Shown: positions 62,718 through 64,000 of the stretch, one piece after another
Layout: each line of letters opens with the position of its first letter
Numbering within the stretch: the stretch's first letter is position 1
Source of the DNA: Anaerolineae bacterium
GTDB taxonomy: Bacteria > Chloroflexota > Anaerolineae > Aggregatilineales > Phototrophicaceae
Direction of reading: 5' to 3'
Length of the DNA stretch: 64,000 nt
Assembly (NCBI GenBank): GCA_020849765.1
Contig: JADLAY010000034.1
Coordinates: 496,001 to 560,000 of the forward strand
Position numbers and translations under genes: made by a program
Notes under the pieces: model-generated
Databases searched by the model: none
What the model was told of the DNA's origin: nothing
Seen by the model: the letters and a program-made list of their open reading frames with translations, nothing else

Positions 62718-63725
62718 TTAGCCCTGAATCAGGCCGGGGTAATCCAACAGCATGACTTCCAATGCCAGTCGGACGTTGGCATTCGTCTTCAGCGTGCTCA
62801 ACAAGGTTTGCGTCGCATGCAGCGCCGTCAGGACTTCCGCCTCGCTCACCATCACGGCGAGCTGCTGCAGACGCGGCTCGCGGTCGGCGTGCATCAGTTC
62901 GACGCCGCTCCCCGTAATGATCAAGAGCAGGTCGCGCCAGTAGCTCTGCCACAATTCGAGCAAGGGGATCAGCGCCAGCTTCTCTTTGCTCAGGTCTTCC
63001 GCCAGCGCAAAGCGACCCACCCGCGGCTTCCCCAGGATATCTTCCAGCAGATCGAGCGCGATAGTGCGCTGTTCCAGCGCGCTTTCGTCTTCCAGGCTGC
63101 GGATCGCCCAGCCGACACGGCCCCCGCTCAAACGCGCGATCAGTTCTGCCTGAGCGCTCTCCGCGGCATAATTGCCGATCAGCGCCTGCTGGATGTCGAC
63201 CGTGGCTGCCGGTCGCAAATGGACGATCTGGCTGCGGCTCGTGATCGTGGGCAGGATCGCTTCCTGGGAACCCGCCAGCAAGATGAGCACGGCGTGCGGC
63301 GGCGGCTCTTCCAGCGTCTTGAGCAGGGCATCCTGCGCGCGCGGCTGCGCACGATCGAAGTCGCGGAAGATCGCCACGCGGTAGCGCGCATCGAACGGCT
63401 TGAGCGCGATCCGCCCGGTCACCAGCCGCACTTCTTCAATCCGCAAAATGCCGCTGTTCGGGTCGGACTGTGAATAGAGCACGTCGGCGTGATTGCCGCT
63501 CAAGATCTGGCGGCAAATGCGACACTCGTAGCACGGTCGCTGGGTGACATCCTCATGCTGGCAGTTGAGCGCCATGGCGAACGCGCGCGCAAGCGTTTCC
63601 TTGCCGACGGACTCCGCACCCACAATCAAGTACGCGTGCCGAATCCGCTGGTGGATCAGGCTGCGATGCAGTTGCTCGACCGCCCAATCATGCCCATAGA
63701 CGCGCCACTGCTGAATCGGGATCAT
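62718..63725 (-). CDS. holB: DNA polymerase III subunit delta'
   Basis: 335 residues. Clamp-loader AAA+: AYLIVGAESVGKETLARAFA (modified Walker A: GAESVGKE), zinc cysteines in CQHEDVTQRPCYECRIC, a sensor LLKTLEEPPPHAVLILLA and SRC-like TSRSQ. The ATG overlaps the upstream stop (TGATG), so it is coupled to the dehydratase gene. Confidence 0.93.
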   Translation of the reverse strand: MIPIQQWRVYGHDWAVEQLHRSLIHQRIRHAYLIVGAESVGKETLARAFAMALNCQHEDVTQRPCYECRICRQILSGNHADVLYSQSDPNSGILRIEEVRLVTGRIALKPFDARYRVAIFRDFDRAQPRAQDALLKTLEEPPPHAVLILLAGSQEAILPTITSRSQIVHLRPAATVDIQQALIGNYAAESAQAELIARLSGGRVGWAIRSLEDESALEQRTIALDLLEDILGKPRVGRFALAEDLSKEKLALIPLLELWQSYWRDLLLIITGSGVELMHADREPRLQQLAVMVSEAEVLTALHATQTLLSTLKTNANVRLALEVMLLDYPGLIQG

Positions 63726-64000
63726 CACGCGCCGTCCGCGAGAATCCGAGTCAGGACAGCAGCATCGACGTTACCGCCGCTGATGACGACAGCGGTTTGC
63801 TTGCCATCGCTCGGGATAGCCCCGGTCATCAATGCGGCGATGCCAACCGCTCCGCCGCCTTCGACCATCCAACCGGCATCGGCCACCATCCAGCGCATCG
63901 CTTGCGCAATCGCCTCTTCCGAGACCAGCACGATCTGATCGACCGACTGGCGCACGATCTCAATCGTGATCGACCCTTGCTCGATCTCACCCGGCAGCGC
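63725..64000 (-). CDS. PLP-dependent threonine/serine dehydratase, partial (C-terminal end)
   Basis: Only the last 91 residues are in the window. SITIEIVRQSVDQIVLVSEEAI and VISGGNVD match the C-terminus of catabolic threonine dehydratase/serine racemase-type enzymes. The PLP lysine lies outside. Same strand as holB, with the stop overlapping its start. Confidence 0.85.
   Translation of the reverse strand, partial: ALPGEIEQGSITIEIVRQSVDQIVLVSEEAIAQAMRWMVADAGWMVEGGGAVGIAALMTGAIPSDGKQTAVVISGGNVDAAVLTRILADGA

Overview
The window reads as a stretch of chromosome from a high-GC, probably non-pathogenic bacterium of the phylum Chloroflexota, most likely an Anaerolineae-type lineage. This is inferred from gene content and style, not from a marker phylogeny: many secreted or lipid-anchored proteins with SH3b domains and T/P-rich linkers, a TIR-WD40 giant, a PucC-family transporter, a NurA/HAS-barrel pair, SpoVS, DUF177 next to a primary-type sigma factor, two-subunit glycine dehydrogenase, and a TadA/tRNA-Ser neighbourhood. 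No plasmid, phage, insertion sequence or CRISPR array is visible. Both ends cut through genes (hisS at the left, a PLP-dependent threonine/serine dehydratase at the right).

Layout. 1-8.95 kb: the end of hisS, an unknown protein, a MarR regulator, a cysteine-less peroxiredoxin-like protein, a Ca2+/H+ antiporter, a MaoC hydratase, a DsbA-like lipoprotein and a GT39-like membrane glycosyltransferase. 9-13.6 kb: tRNA-Ala(GGC), an SH3b secreted protein and a TIR-membrane-14xWD40 protein. 13.7-19.9 kb (minus strand): metallophosphoesterase, DUF4230 protein, a degenerate 5'-nucleotidase-like protein, an enoyl-CoA hydratase, leuS, and an unlisted 55-residue gene with its own promoter and terminator. 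20.1-22.7 kb: SDR, creatininase-type amidohydrolase and Ldh-family dehydrogenase. 22.7-28.5 kb: DASS transporter with TrkA-C domains, phosphoribosyltransferase, a membrane Fe-S/CCG electron carrier, tadA and tRNA-Ser(CGA). 28.6-34 kb (minus strand): small acidic protein, a GHMP kinase-like protein, a PAS histidine kinase overlapping a GH63-like glycosidase, and a lipoprotein.

34.2-35.6 kb holds an ArsR-type regulator and a CPBP protease behind a paired operator. 35.7-39.3 kb is a glycine-cleavage operon (gcvH-gcvPA-gcvPB) with a consensus-like promoter, a glycine riboswitch and a terminator; gcvT is not in the window. Then come ssb, a THUMP-like methyltransferase, an SH3b protein, a second TIR protein, DUF177 and a sigma factor. 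45.3-54.9 kb: a PucC-family transporter behind an unusual 19-bp inverted, 10-bp-phased repeat operator, murJ, a class III aminotransferase, rhomboid protease, FmdB and DUF2087 proteins, two membrane proteins preceded by related 10-bp repeats, and a NurA nuclease with a stand-alone HAS-barrel protein. 55-64 kb: UspA, a secreted protein, an unknown protein, ccmA-ccmB, dnaA, spoVS, a PHP phosphoesterase and holB.

The most interesting signal is the shared phased-repeat regulatory element at about 45.3 and 52.9 kb, which links a PucC-like transporter to two uncharacterised membrane proteins. Next come the two TIR proteins, the NurA/HAS pair without HerA, and several family members that have lost catalytic residues.
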